DNA of 64,000 nt from Lachnospiraceae bacterium P6B14 (lineage in GTDB: Bacteria > Bacillota > Clostridia > Lachnospirales > Lachnospiraceae). A program made the translations under genes and the position numbers. Shown here in pieces: positions 1 through 8,050 of the stretch. Under the pieces are notes generated by a model that was given only the letters and a program-made list of their open reading frames with translations, did no database searches and had not been told where the DNA came from. The stretch spans positions 1 through 64,000 of the forward strand of contig JHWZ01000011.1 in the NCBI GenBank assembly GCA_000687695.1. The letters run 5' to 3'. The stretch's first letter is position 1. The number at the start of each line of letters is the position of its first letter.

Positions 1-92
1 ACCGTTTTCTTGGAAACACCGCAGCTGTACGCGATGTTCTGCTGACTGATTCCCAGGCTGGAAAGCCTAAGAATCTCTCGGTACTTGGTCAT
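1..92 (-). CDS. istA: IS21-family transposase IstA, N-terminal fragment (cut by window edge)
   Basis: The minus strand from 92 encodes MTKYREILRLSSLGISQQNI and then AYSCGVSKKT, the helix-turn-helix start typical of IstA proteins of IS21-family elements. The start has a good Shine-Dalgarno, AAGGAGG, about eight bases upstream. The DDE catalytic part and the IstB helper ATPase would lie to the left, outside the window. Family assignment rests on about 30 residues, so the subgroup cannot be named. Confidence 0.7.
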   Translation of the reverse strand, partial: MTKYREILRLSSLGISQQNIAYSCGVSKKT

Positions 93-215
93 AGAACCGA
101 CCTCCTTATAATGTATTTGCATCAAAGATGCATACAAACATTATAAGGGATATAATATATCGGTTTCCAGTCCGGAATCATGGTTCCCATTATGCGGAAT
201 GACGGTTTCCTGTCA
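1..215 (-). mobile_element. end of an IS21-family insertion sequence
   Basis: Only the upstream end of the element is in the window; it continues left of base 1. It holds the start of an IstA-type transposase (bases 1-92, minus) and about 120 bases of non-coding end. That end has a repeated block, cggtttcc at 161-168 and again near 203-210, consistent with the multiple transposase-binding repeats of IS21 elements. The outer boundary is placed at 215 because the minus strand there begins TGACAGGAAACCG. This is inference: a related inverted copy (tccagtccgga near 165-175 and tcggactgga at 215-224) leaves the exact edge uncertain. Confidence 0.6.
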
Positions 216-749
216 TCGGACTGGAGGTGTAGTTTGGGCCGTATTATTCATATATTCTGATATAGTTTTTTTTATTTCTCTTATCTCTTGTCTAAAGATA
301 GGATAATACTTGTAATAATTCCTAATAATCTTCTTTTCACCACCATTATGATATTCAAATAATCCGCATTCAATCGTATTTCCATCGATTCCGATTAAAC
401 CCAACCTATTTCCTTCAACGTAGTAAAACTGAGGGCATTCGTACCCCTTTAGCGTTTTTTTGTAAGAAAGATAAAGTCTAGAGGCATACCGCCCCATTTT
501 TGTCCGACTTTTTGGGAGCCCTACACAGATCATCGACACTCCCTGCAGTTTTATCTTTTTGATATGAAACTCGTCCTGACTATAAAAGCCTCTCAATCCA
601 TTGTTTTCATAGCATGTAAGATAGATTTGAGGATTTGTCATCTCTTTCACCGCATAACCTGGACAACATAAGAAAACGCTGTACCATGCCAACGATAACA
701 CCTCTGTGTCCATACTGTACTTTATTTCTTCAATTTCAGCTAAATACAT
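213..749 (-). CDS. hypothetical protein, C-terminus ending at the IS edge
   Basis: A 178-residue soluble-looking protein of unknown family. The ATG at 749 is preferred over the upstream in-frame start at 893 because AAAGGAGG lies just before it. No signal peptide, membrane span or recognised motif is visible; the sequence is rich in Tyr, Lys and Glu. The last residues (NNTAQTTPPVR) look unlike a folded end, and the stop codon TGA coincides with the first bases of the putative IS end, so the native protein may have been longer. It follows the prepilin-peptidase-like gene on the same strand by about 75 bases, so a link to a pilus locus is possible but unproved. Confidence 0.55.
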   Translation of the reverse strand: MYLAEIEEIKYSMDTEVLSLAWYSVFLCCPGYAVKEMTNPQIYLTCYENNGLRGFYSQDEFHIKKIKLQGVSMICVGLPKSRTKMGRYASRLYLSYKKTLKGYECPQFYYVEGNRLGLIGIDGNTIECGLFEYHNGGEKKIIRNYYKYYPIFRQEIREIKKTISEYMNNTAQTTPPVR

Positions 750-825
750 AGTATTCCTCCTTTGAATTAAAAGCTTGCTATGGCAAGTCATAAGTTGTTT
801 TCTGCGTTCATAAAAATCATCTTGA

Positions 826-1146
826 TTAATGAAAAACAGCCCCGATAATAAGTGAATAAAAGAGTACAAAAAACACACCCGGTACGCCGACATAACTGCC
901 GACTGCCGCCATTAGTTTTCCGTCCGATGCGCCAAACATACGCCATCGGAAAAGAAAGAAAAATAGGATCAAAGGGATGATCATCCCTGCGAGCCAGGAC
1001 CACACACTGTTCAAGCCCTGCAGCTCAAGACGCCTGAATAGGCTTATGAAAAGACCTGCTACCGGAATCGCGTTAGGAATCCGATAACGGGAGAGATCAA
1101 AGAGGGAAGCAGGCAGGAGAACAAGGAATACAAAAATGTAATCCAT
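826..1146 (-). CDS. type IV prepilin peptidase-like protein (A24 family), short and probably frameshifted
   Basis: A 106-residue membrane protein. Family A24 enzymes cleave prepilin leader peptides with two aspartates in the membrane. Both are here: D17 in SLFDLSRYRIPN and D75 in the GASDGKL motif (family form GxGDxKL). Hydrophobic segments surround them. CpaA-type enzymes are usually about 150-170 residues, so the end is missing. A one-base shift in the T5 run just before the stop would join GAVF to SLIKMIFMNAENNL, ending at 788, which reads like the next A24 helix. The start at 1146 has GGAG upstream. Either a recent pseudogene or a sequencing error; the neighbouring IS favours decay. Confidence 0.6.
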   Translation of the reverse strand: MDYIFVFLVLLPASLFDLSRYRIPNAIPVAGLFISLFRRLELQGLNSVWSWLAGMIIPLILFFFLFRWRMFGASDGKLMAAVGSYVGVPGVFFVLFYSLIIGAVFH

Positions 1147-1325
1147 GTATTATCTCCAATCTCTGTCATGACCTGATAGTCATCCCTGTTTCATCTGTAA
1201 CTATTTTAACACGAAAACAATTTCATTGTCAATGAGCATTGAGACATCGAATTCGACCATTTAGACAAAATGTAATAGGGTTTTCTACGAAAAATATAAC
1301 AAACATATTATTGATGTTTTTTGTC

Positions 1326-1354
1326 TTGCAAAAAAAATGCTATGGGTGTATACT
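1326..1354 (+). promoter_or_regulatory. promoter of the dlt-like operon
   Basis: TTGCAA at 1326-1331 and TATACT at 1349-1354, 17-base spacer. The predicted transcript begins near 1361, just before the GGAGG ribosome site, which rules out the in-frame starts further upstream for the first gene. Confidence 0.6.
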
Positions 1355-1376
1355 CCTCTTTGGAGGTTCATATAAT

Positions 1377-2903
1377 ATGAAAACTAACATACTTGAATAT
1401 ATGGATGAAGCTGCAGAGAGGTTTCCCGACAGGGAAGCCTTTGCTGATGATGAGCTGTCTCTCACCTTCGGCGAGTTTTCTTCCCGTGCTAAAAGAGTCG
1501 GAAGCATGCTCAGAAATGCAGGAGCGGCAGACGAGCCCGTGATCATTTTTATGAAAAGATCACCGCTTACGCTGACAGCGTTTTTCGGTACCGTGGCGGC
1601 AGGATGTTATTATGTGCCTATAGATGTCGAGATGCCGAGACGAAGGATCGAGCTGATCCTCGAGACGACTGAGGCGAGATATATGATCACGGATGACTCG
1701 ACGATGGACACCGCAAAGGAGCTGGATTTTTCGGGTGAGATGCTCTCATACGAGGATCTGCCTGAAGTAATAGACGAGGCCGCGCTTGAAAGCGTACGGG
1801 AAAAAGCTCTCGACGTCGATCCAACCTACGTGCTTTTCACCTCGGGCTCCACGGGTGTGCCGAAGGGAGTCGTGGGCTATCACAAGGGTGTCATCGATTA
1901 CGCGGAGACTCTGACTGAGACACTCGGCTTCGATGAAACCTGTGTTTTCGGTATGCAGGCGCCTCTCTATCTGGACGCGTGCATGAAGGAGGTATTCTCC
2001 ACGTTCAAGTTCGGGGCGAAGACCCGGCTTATCCCGTCGGAATGCTTCCTTTTCCCGACGAAGCTCGTTGAGTATCTGAACGAGCACAAGATCAACACGA
2101 TATGCTGGGTCGTATCGGCACTTACCATGATCTCGAGTTTCGGAACATTTGATATAGTGAAGCCTGAATACTTAAAGAAGATAGCTTTCGGAAGCGAGGT
2201 GTTCCCTGCGGGGCAGTTCAATCTTTGGAAGAAAACCCTGCCGGACGCGGACTTTTTCAATCTGTACGGGCCGACCGAGGCTACGGGCATGAGCTGTTAT
2301 TTCCATGCTGACAGATTCTTTGATGAGGATGAGGTCATCCCGATAGGAAGACCTTTCAAAAATACCGAGATAATGCTTTTGGATGCTGACGGCAAGCCCG
2401 TTCCCGACGGAAAAGAGGGAGAGATCTGCATCAGGGGCACATGCCTCACCAAGGGGTACTACAGGAATCCCGAAAAAACAAATGAGGTGTTCACCCCGAA
2501 TCCGTTAAGGACGGAGTATGACGACAGGATATATCACACGGGTGATCTGGGTTACGTAAAAGGCGGCGAGCTGTACTTCGCCTCCAGAAAGGATCACCAG
2601 ATAAAGCACATGGGGCACCGTATCGAGCTCGGAGAGATCGAGGCCGACGCGATGAGAGTCGAGGGCGTGAAGATGTGCGCCTGTGTATTTTTCAGGGAGA
2701 ATGAAAAGATCGTCTTTTATTATGTAGGCGATATCGACAAGAGAGAGCTCACAAAGGAGCTGAAAAAGCGCCTCCCACGGTACATGGTGCCGAACGCGAT
2801 AAGGCAGATCGACTCGATGCCGCTTTTGCCGAACGGGAAACTCGATCGTATGAAACTGAAGGATATGTACACAGAGAGTAAAAATAAGAAAACGGGCGCT
2901 TGA
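1377..2903 (+). CDS. dltA: DltA-like amino acid adenylating ligase (D-alanine--carrier protein ligase family)
   Basis: 508 residues; activates an amino acid with ATP and loads it on the carrier protein encoded next door. The core motifs of the adenylation superfamily are complete: TSGSTGVPKG at 155-164, NLYGPTE at 295-301, YHTGD at 386-390, HRIELGE at 414-420 and the C-terminal NGKLDR lysine loop. The Asp of motif A4 (LD200) is kept; in this superfamily it holds the substrate amino group, so an amino acid rather than a plain acid is the likely substrate, and D-alanine is the default by homology. The start at 1377 follows TTTGGAGG and lies just downstream of the promoter. The next genes encode carrier, MBOAT and SGNH-like proteins, a Dlt/AlgI-style envelope acylation set. 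Substrate and acceptor polymer are inferred. Confidence 0.8.
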   Translation: MKTNILEYMDEAAERFPDREAFADDELSLTFGEFSSRAKRVGSMLRNAGAADEPVIIFMKRSPLTLTAFFGTVAAGCYYVPIDVEMPRRRIELILETTEARYMITDDSTMDTAKELDFSGEMLSYEDLPEVIDEAALESVREKALDVDPTYVLFTSGSTGVPKGVVGYHKGVIDYAETLTETLGFDETCVFGMQAPLYLDACMKEVFSTFKFGAKTRLIPSECFLFPTKLVEYLNEHKINTICWVVSALTMISSFGTFDIVKPEYLKKIAFGSEVFPAGQFNLWKKTLPDADFFNLYGPTEATGMSCYFHADRFFDEDEVIPIGRPFKNTEIMLLDADGKPVPDGKEGEICIRGTCLTKGYYRNPEKTNEVFTPNPLRTEYDDRIYHTGDLGYVKGGELYFASRKDHQIKHMGHRIELGEIEADAMRVEGVKMCACVFFRENEKIVFYYVGDIDKRELTKELKKRLPRYMVPNAIRQIDSMPLLPNGKLDRMKLKDMYTESKNKKTGA

Positions 2904-2928
2904 AAAGGGTGTCCGTTTGTGTTATAAT
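2900..2928 (+). promoter_or_regulatory. internal promoter for the carrier protein and downstream genes
   Basis: TTGAAA at 2900-2905 and TATAAT at 2923-2928, spacer 17. The -35 overlaps the stop codon of the ligase gene. It could add extra transcript for the small carrier protein and the acyltransferase. Confidence 0.55.
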
Positions 2929-2995
2929 GGAAGCTCAGCGATATGGGGATGGAACGTGGATACTTTCTACACATATAGAAAGAAGGATGTAGATC

Positions 2996-3241
2996 ATGGA
3001 TAGAGAAGAGATTCGAGAGGGCATACTTGCGCTACTCACTGAGCTGCACGAGGATGTTGATTATGAGGATGAGACAGGGCTTGTCGATGGCAAGATACTT
3101 GATTCGTTTGATCTGGTGACTCTGGTCACCGAGCTGAATGAGGAGTTTGATGTGGAGGTTACGGCGAGAGATTTTGTGCCGGATAACTTCAATTCGCTTG
3201 AGAGTCTGACCGATATGATAGTCAGACTGCTTGATGAGTGA
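2996..3241 (+). CDS. dltC: DltC-like acyl/aminoacyl carrier protein
   Basis: 81 residues, acidic, four-helix carrier protein. The phosphopantetheine attachment site is S37 in KILDSFDLVTLV; the D-S-F context resembles DltC carriers. The following helix (ELNEEFDVEVTARDFVPDNF) is the usual recognition region. It should carry the activated amino acid as a thioester from the ligase to the membrane acyltransferase. It lies 92 bases after the ligase gene, with its own apparent promoter, and an AGAAGGATG-type ribosome site precedes the ATG. The assignment as a carrier is firm; the cargo depends on the ligase. Confidence 0.8.
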   Translation: MDREEIREGILALLTELHEDVDYEDETGLVDGKILDSFDLVTLVTELNEEFDVEVTARDFVPDNFNSLESLTDMIVRLLDE

Positions 3242-3307
3242 AAACCATAACTGTTTCTGACAGAAGAATAGGGTGGAGATTCTTACAGAAGGACAGTAAG
3301 TCGAAAA

Positions 3308-4879
3308 ATGTTTATCAGCTATGAGTTTATAGCCTTTATCATAGGGCTGTTTGTATTATATTATATCATCCCGAAAAAGCTCCAGCAGTATTTGCTTCTG
3401 CTTGCGAGCTTAGGCTTTTATTATTGTGCAGGATGGACATATCTGATCTATATCATCGCGACCGCGACTACCGTGTATCTCGCCGGCTGCTATATCAGCA
3501 GACAGGACGATAGCTTCGAGCGGATGGCGGAAACAGCATCCAAGGAACAAAGAAAGATGCTGAAAAGGGAGTTTAATTCGAAAAAGAAAACGATGATGCT
3601 CCTTTGTCTTATTCTAAATATAGGCATACTTGCCGTGACAAAATATACGGCATTTGTTATCACAAATATAAATCATTTTTTATCAGCTGACAAAGAGATA
3701 TCCGTACCGGATTTGATAATTCCGCTCGGGATATCTTTTTATACTTTTCAGGCCGTCAGTTATCTTTTGGATGCGTACTGGGGCAAATGCAAGGTGCAGA
3801 AAAATTACCCGAAGTTTCTGTTGTTCGTGACATTTTTCCCGCAACTGATACAGGGACCGATAAGCCGTTACGGGGATCTGTCAAAAACACTGTATGGAAA
3901 GCATTATTTTGACAGGGTAATGGTTGGCCAGGGGCTGCAGAGGATACTCTGGGGTTACTTTAAAAAGCTTGTTATCGCGGACAGACTATCACCTGCGGTG
4001 GCGGAGCTCTTTGACGGAGCAAAGCACTACACGGGCGGATATGTTTTTATCATGATGATATTCTGGGCGATAGTACTCTACGCTGATTTCACGGGAGGTA
4101 TCGATATAACAATCGGTATCGCGCAGATGCTCGGGATCAGGGTCGAGGAGAACTTTGAAAGACCGTTCTTTTCAAAAAGCATTATTGAGTACTGGCGCCG
4201 CTGGCACATCACGATGGGAACGTGGTTCAGGGATTACGTTTTTTATCCCTTCAGTATATCAAAGCCTCTGAGAAAGCTTACTACATTCTCGAAAAATCAT
4301 TTCGGAATGAAGGTAGCAAAGAGGATCGCGGTTTATCTGTCGACGATGGTATGCTGGGTTGCGACGGGTATCTGGCACGGAGCGGCATGGCACTTTGTTG
4401 CGTGGGGCGTGGTGAACGGAGTTGTTATCCTTATTTCCGGAGAGCTCGAGCCTGCGTACGATAAGTTCCATAAAAAGCACCCGGCACTCACGGGCTCATG
4501 GGGATATAAGCTTTTCCAGGTCGGTCGTACATTTTTACTTATGTGCTTTATAAGACTGTTTGATGTATACAATTCGGCGAAGCTGGCAGTCAGACAGTTT
4601 ATCCATATGTTTACGGATATATTTACCTGCCCGGTGAAGGGAGCAAAGCTTCTCGATATGGGAGTATCGGTTGCAGACTATATCGTAGTGGCCGTGGGCG
4701 TGGTGCTGATGATCATCGTGAGCATGTGCGGAAGAAAAGAAAGAGTGAGTGCGAGACTTATGCGCGCACCGTATATCGTCAGATATGTATTGCTTTTAAC
4801 ACTGTTTTTGGCAACCGTGATGCTCGGGAAATACGGCTCCGGCATCGATGCCGCGCAGTTTATATACAACAAGTTTTAG
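3308..4879 (+). CDS. dltB: MBOAT family O-acyltransferase (DltB/AlgI-like)
   Basis: 523-residue polytopic membrane enzyme that moves an acyl or aminoacyl group across or onto an envelope polymer. The N-terminus FISYEFIAFIIGLFVLYYII and the segments YADFTGGIDITIG, EYWRRWHITMGTWFRDYVFY and GIWHGAAWHFVAWG are hallmarks of the AlgI/DltB group. H357 and H362 include the family's invariant histidine. Length matches AlgI (about 500) better than classic DltB (about 400), so the acceptor may not be teichoic acid. The following gene starts nine bases on, so the two are surely cotranslated. The symbol follows the carrier-protein context; AlgI-like is the alternative reading. Confidence 0.75.
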   Translation: MFISYEFIAFIIGLFVLYYIIPKKLQQYLLLLASLGFYYCAGWTYLIYIIATATTVYLAGCYISRQDDSFERMAETASKEQRKMLKREFNSKKKTMMLLCLILNIGILAVTKYTAFVITNINHFLSADKEISVPDLIIPLGISFYTFQAVSYLLDAYWGKCKVQKNYPKFLLFVTFFPQLIQGPISRYGDLSKTLYGKHYFDRVMVGQGLQRILWGYFKKLVIADRLSPAVAELFDGAKHYTGGYVFIMMIFWAIVLYADFTGGIDITIGIAQMLGIRVEENFERPFFSKSIIEYWRRWHITMGTWFRDYVFYPFSISKPLRKLTTFSKNHFGMKVAKRIAVYLSTMVCWVATGIWHGAAWHFVAWGVVNGVVILISGELEPAYDKFHKKHPALTGSWGYKLFQVGRTFLLMCFIRLFDVYNSAKLAVRQFIHMFTDIFTCPVKGAKLLDMGVSVADYIVVAVGVVLMIIVSMCGRKERVSARLMRAPYIVRYVLLLTLFLATVMLGKYGSGIDAAQFIYNKF

Positions 4880-4888
4880 GAGATTTAA

Positions 4889-6217
4889 ATGAAACTAATA
4901 AAGAACCTTTTTGTCTTCATATTGTCCGCGGCAGTACTCGTCGCTTCGCTGGCACTTCTCACCAGACTCGTGCAGCCGAAGTATGACGGCGGAGAGTTCC
5001 CTCTCGAGGGAAACTTCACTTCCGAGTACTATGATGAGACCACGGAACACGACGTGCTCATGATAGGTGATTGTGAGGTGTATGAGAACTTCGATCCTAT
5101 CACGTTGTGGAAGGAATACGGTATCACGAGCTACATCAGAGGAAACGCTCAGCAGCTCACCTGGCAGTCTTACTACATGCTTGAGGAGGCTCTCGAAAAA
5201 GAAACTCCGAAGGTTGTTATATATAACGTACAGGCACTCACTCACAAAAAGCCCGAGAAGGAAGAGTACAACAGGATGACCCTTGACGGGATGAAGTGGT
5301 CAAAGACGAAGTGGGACGCAGTGAAGGCATCGATGTGTAAGGGAGAAAGATTTATCGATTATCTTTTCCCGTTACTCAGATATCATTCGCGTATCACAAG
5401 TCTCGGTGAAGAGGATCTGACTTATTTTACCTCACCGAGAAAGGTTACCTGTAACGGTTATTACATGAGGATAGATACTCTTCCTGCCAGCGAGGGAGGA
5501 TTTGATACTACTAAGTGGATAGAGGAGCTCTATCCGGGACAGATCGCCGAGACTCCGGACAAGGAAAAAGATAAGGATGATAAAAAGGCAGAAGAGGATC
5601 CCTCTGATGTGGATGAAAGCTTCGGTGAAATAGACGATCCGTGGGATGATATGGATGTTGATAACATCGAGGAAGAGGATGAGGTAGCTGCCGAGGCGGA
5701 TGATGCAGAGGATACTTCCGAATCGGATGAAGCGGAATCCGAGGAGGATGAAGCCGATGATGAATCATCAATAAAGGATGAGGGCAAAAAGTTCGGAAAC
5801 CGCCCGATGAAATATCTCGAGATGATAAGAACTCTCTGTGAATCAAAGGGGATAAAGCTGATCCTTATCAAGGCGCCATCGCTGTCCCCGAGATGGTACG
5901 ATTCAGAAGAAGAGCAGGTGGTAAAATACGCTGAGGAGCATAGTCTTCCTTATATCAATTTTTATAAGCTGATAAAGGAAACAGGAATCGATTACGAGAC
6001 TGACACCTACGACGGCGGACTCCATATGAATTATACCGGAGCAACGAAGCTGTCAAAGTGGCTTGGAAAAGAATTAAAAGAAAAGTACGGGATCAATGAT
6101 CACCGCGCAGATAAAAAACTTGCCGGAGTATACAGAGAAAAGGTCGAGTGGCAACAGAAGATAATAGACGCGCAAAAAGCGGAGCTTGATCTGTATGGCG
6201 AGATCAAAAACTATTAA
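4889..6217 (+). CDS. DltD/AlgX-like SGNH-fold envelope protein with acidic insert
   Basis: 442 residues, one N-terminal membrane anchor (about 5-26), the rest predicted outside. The fold start MIGDCEVYENF (GDC at 60-62) sits where SGNH acyl-esterases have GDS, so the nucleophile position is Cys. A C-terminal D375-x3-H379 (DGGLHMNYTGATKLS) fits the Asp-His pair of the same superfamily. Between them, residues about 222-298 form an unbroken run of Asp, Glu and Ser, a flexible acidic loop not expected in the fold. It is the last gene of the ligase-carrier-MBOAT set, the place taken by DltD in dlt operons and AlgX/AlgJ in acetylation operons. Likely partner of the acyltransferase; whether it is an enzyme is open. 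Confidence 0.65.
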   Translation: MKLIKNLFVFILSAAVLVASLALLTRLVQPKYDGGEFPLEGNFTSEYYDETTEHDVLMIGDCEVYENFDPITLWKEYGITSYIRGNAQQLTWQSYYMLEEALEKETPKVVIYNVQALTHKKPEKEEYNRMTLDGMKWSKTKWDAVKASMCKGERFIDYLFPLLRYHSRITSLGEEDLTYFTSPRKVTCNGYYMRIDTLPASEGGFDTTKWIEELYPGQIAETPDKEKDKDDKKAEEDPSDVDESFGEIDDPWDDMDVDNIEEEDEVAAEADDAEDTSESDEAESEEDEADDESSIKDEGKKFGNRPMKYLEMIRTLCESKGIKLILIKAPSLSPRWYDSEEEQVVKYAEEHSLPYINFYKLIKETGIDYETDTYDGGLHMNYTGATKLSKWLGKELKEKYGINDHRADKKLAGVYREKVEWQQKIIDAQKAELDLYGEIKNY

Positions 6218-6243
6218 GCAAAAGTAAAGAAAGGAAGAAAAAG

Positions 6244-6741
6244 ATGAAAAAAGAAATGAGAAGAATCTTAAAAAGTGCAGTGGTATTTTTACTCGTGATG
6301 AGTATGGTTGCGCCACTCATCTTCACTACAAAAAGTGAGGCTGCAAAAGGATACTATTTTAAATACTCAGACGTGAGTGTTACTATGGGAAGCAAAGCTA
6401 AAAAGCTTATAAAAGCAGCCGGCAAACCTATTGCGATGAAAAAGAAAAAGAGCTGTGCGTTCAAAGGCTATGACAGAACCAGACAGTATACTGATTTTAT
6501 TCTCTACACGTATACAAACAGTAAAAAGGGAGCCGAGTATGTGAACGGCATCACCTTCAGAACATCCGCTGTAAAGACAAAGGAAGGAATCGGTATCGGA
6601 AGCTCAAAGCAGGATGTAGTAAATGCATACGGAAAAAGCCCGAATGAATTCGGAATGGTAATGTGCACAAAGGGAAAAACCAAGTTACAGATCAAAATAG
6701 ATAATAACAAGGTTTCGGCACTCAGATTTTTGCTTAAATAA
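6244..6741 (+). CDS. small secreted protein, SmpA/OmlA-like fold suspected
   Basis: 165 residues with a cleavable signal peptide (MKKEMRRILKSAVVFLLVMS, cleavage probably after SEA at about 33). The mature part is Lys- and Tyr-rich and basic. The stretch GIGSSKQDVVNAYGKSPNEF resembles the 'G-x-S-xx-D-V-xx-x-Y-G-x-P' pattern of SmpA/BLIP-like repeats, seen twice in weak form. The start follows GAAAGGAAG. It begins 26 bases after the acylation operon and 18 bases before the transglutaminase gene, so it is probably part of the same transcript. Role unknown; a cell-wall-associated protein is a reasonable guess given its charge. Confidence 0.65.
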   Translation: MKKEMRRILKSAVVFLLVMSMVAPLIFTTKSEAAKGYYFKYSDVSVTMGSKAKKLIKAAGKPIAMKKKKSCAFKGYDRTRQYTDFILYTYTNSKKGAEYVNGITFRTSAVKTKEGIGIGSSKQDVVNAYGKSPNEFGMVMCTKGKTKLQIKIDNNKVSALRFLLK

Positions 6742-6759
6742 TGGTGGTGGAATGATCGG

Positions 6760-8025
6760 ATGAAAAACAGGGGATATGTATACGGATCAAGGATTTGCTT
6801 TACGGTGTTATTTGTATTGCTTTTTTGCGCGACGATACTGTGTGCGGGCAAGGTAAGTAAGGCCGATACGGAACAGAAAAGTCCCAAGGTTTTGGCGAAA
6901 TCCTCAGAGGTATATCTTACAAAGATGAGGATGGAAAAGGATGTTACATCCCCGAGCGGATACAGGTTTTATGCAAAGATAAAAAACGCATCAAATCACT
7001 ATGTAAAAAAGGTGGTATATACTTATAAAGTAAGCTATACCATCAAAGGAGATGCATCCCAATCCATCCCTGATTCAGTTCAGACCGAAACAGAGACGCT
7101 CATAGTAAAAGGGATAGAATCAAAGGATGTTTCCGAGGAGGTCTCATGTGTCGGGGATCAGCAGGGAACCGTAGAGTCGATGAAGTTTGAATCCGAACAG
7201 GTATTTGCCGGCGACGCCGTATGTACCTACTATCCCGATACGGATACATACAAGACCGAATGGGGAACACCCGATACAACAGCACCTGTCATATCCGGGA
7301 GTATCGGTAAAAAAAGTATCTGCGGATCGGATATTTATCTGACTGTTTACAGTGACAAAAAGAAGGGTTTCAATTACAAAAGATTTATCACCGCTTCGGA
7401 TGACAGAGATTTAGAGGTAGACATTTCGGTAGATACCTCGAAATTGGATTTCGATGAGGGAGGAAAAGGAAAAGTGTATTTCACCGCTACGGACAGCGCG
7501 GGTAACAAATCGAAAGCCTGGAGCTATGTCAGGGTCATAGCCGGTGATAATCTGGAAAAGTGTTGCGATACCGTCCTGAAAAAAATAACGAAGAAGGATT
7601 GGTCGCTGATAAAGAAAATACGTGCTATCTACACTTACGTCAGAGGACATATTTCTTACTCCGATCGTGAGAAGCATGTCAACTGGAGAAATGAGGCTCT
7701 CGAAGGAATGATGTATCAGGCGGGCGATTGTTTTACTTATTATTCTCTGAGTCGTGCGTTACTGACCAGAGTGGGCGTGCCGAATGTCATGATCAGAAGG
7801 TATCCGCATGTGAATAATTATGATCATTTTTGGAACCTCGTTTATATCAAAGGCGGATGGTATCATTTTGACGCCACACCGAGACGCCAAGGAGGGAACT
7901 TCTGTTTGGTGACTGACAGCCAGCTCACCGGCTATGATTCCGGAACGATGTTTAGGTTCAAAAAGAGTTTATATCCGAAGAGAGCAACAAAAAAACTCTC
8001 ACCGGATCCTAAAAAAAATATGTAA
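6760..8025 (+). CDS. secreted transglutaminase-like domain protein
   Basis: 421 residues. The N-terminal hydrophobic segment (about 9-30) is a signal peptide or anchor. Residues about 40-170 look like a beta-rich domain, 175-265 like an Ig-type repeat (DTTAPVISGSIG ... VYFTATDSAGN), and 275-400 are a transglutaminase-like core. The triad is visible: C324 in AGDCFTYYSL, H356 in YDHFWNLVYI and D371 in YHFDATP. Family members cleave or cross-link proteins or act on peptidoglycan peptides; most bacterial ones of this layout are surface proteins. Neighbours are secreted or envelope-modifying, which supports an outer-surface role. Exact reaction unknown. Confidence 0.75.
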   Translation: MKNRGYVYGSRICFTVLFVLLFCATILCAGKVSKADTEQKSPKVLAKSSEVYLTKMRMEKDVTSPSGYRFYAKIKNASNHYVKKVVYTYKVSYTIKGDASQSIPDSVQTETETLIVKGIESKDVSEEVSCVGDQQGTVESMKFESEQVFAGDAVCTYYPDTDTYKTEWGTPDTTAPVISGSIGKKSICGSDIYLTVYSDKKKGFNYKRFITASDDRDLEVDISVDTSKLDFDEGGKGKVYFTATDSAGNKSKAWSYVRVIAGDNLEKCCDTVLKKITKKDWSLIKKIRAIYTYVRGHISYSDREKHVNWRNEALEGMMYQAGDCFTYYSLSRALLTRVGVPNVMIRRYPHVNNYDHFWNLVYIKGGWYHFDATPRRQGGNFCLVTDSQLTGYDSGTMFRFKKSLYPKRATKKLSPDPKKNM

Positions 8026-8050
8026 TTAAAAAACGACCGGCAGGATAAAA

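Noticed and set aside
5530-5871. Minus-strand frame rich in Ser opposite the acidic insert
   Set aside because: It is the mirror of Asp/Glu codons of the real gene, with no ribosome site or start context.
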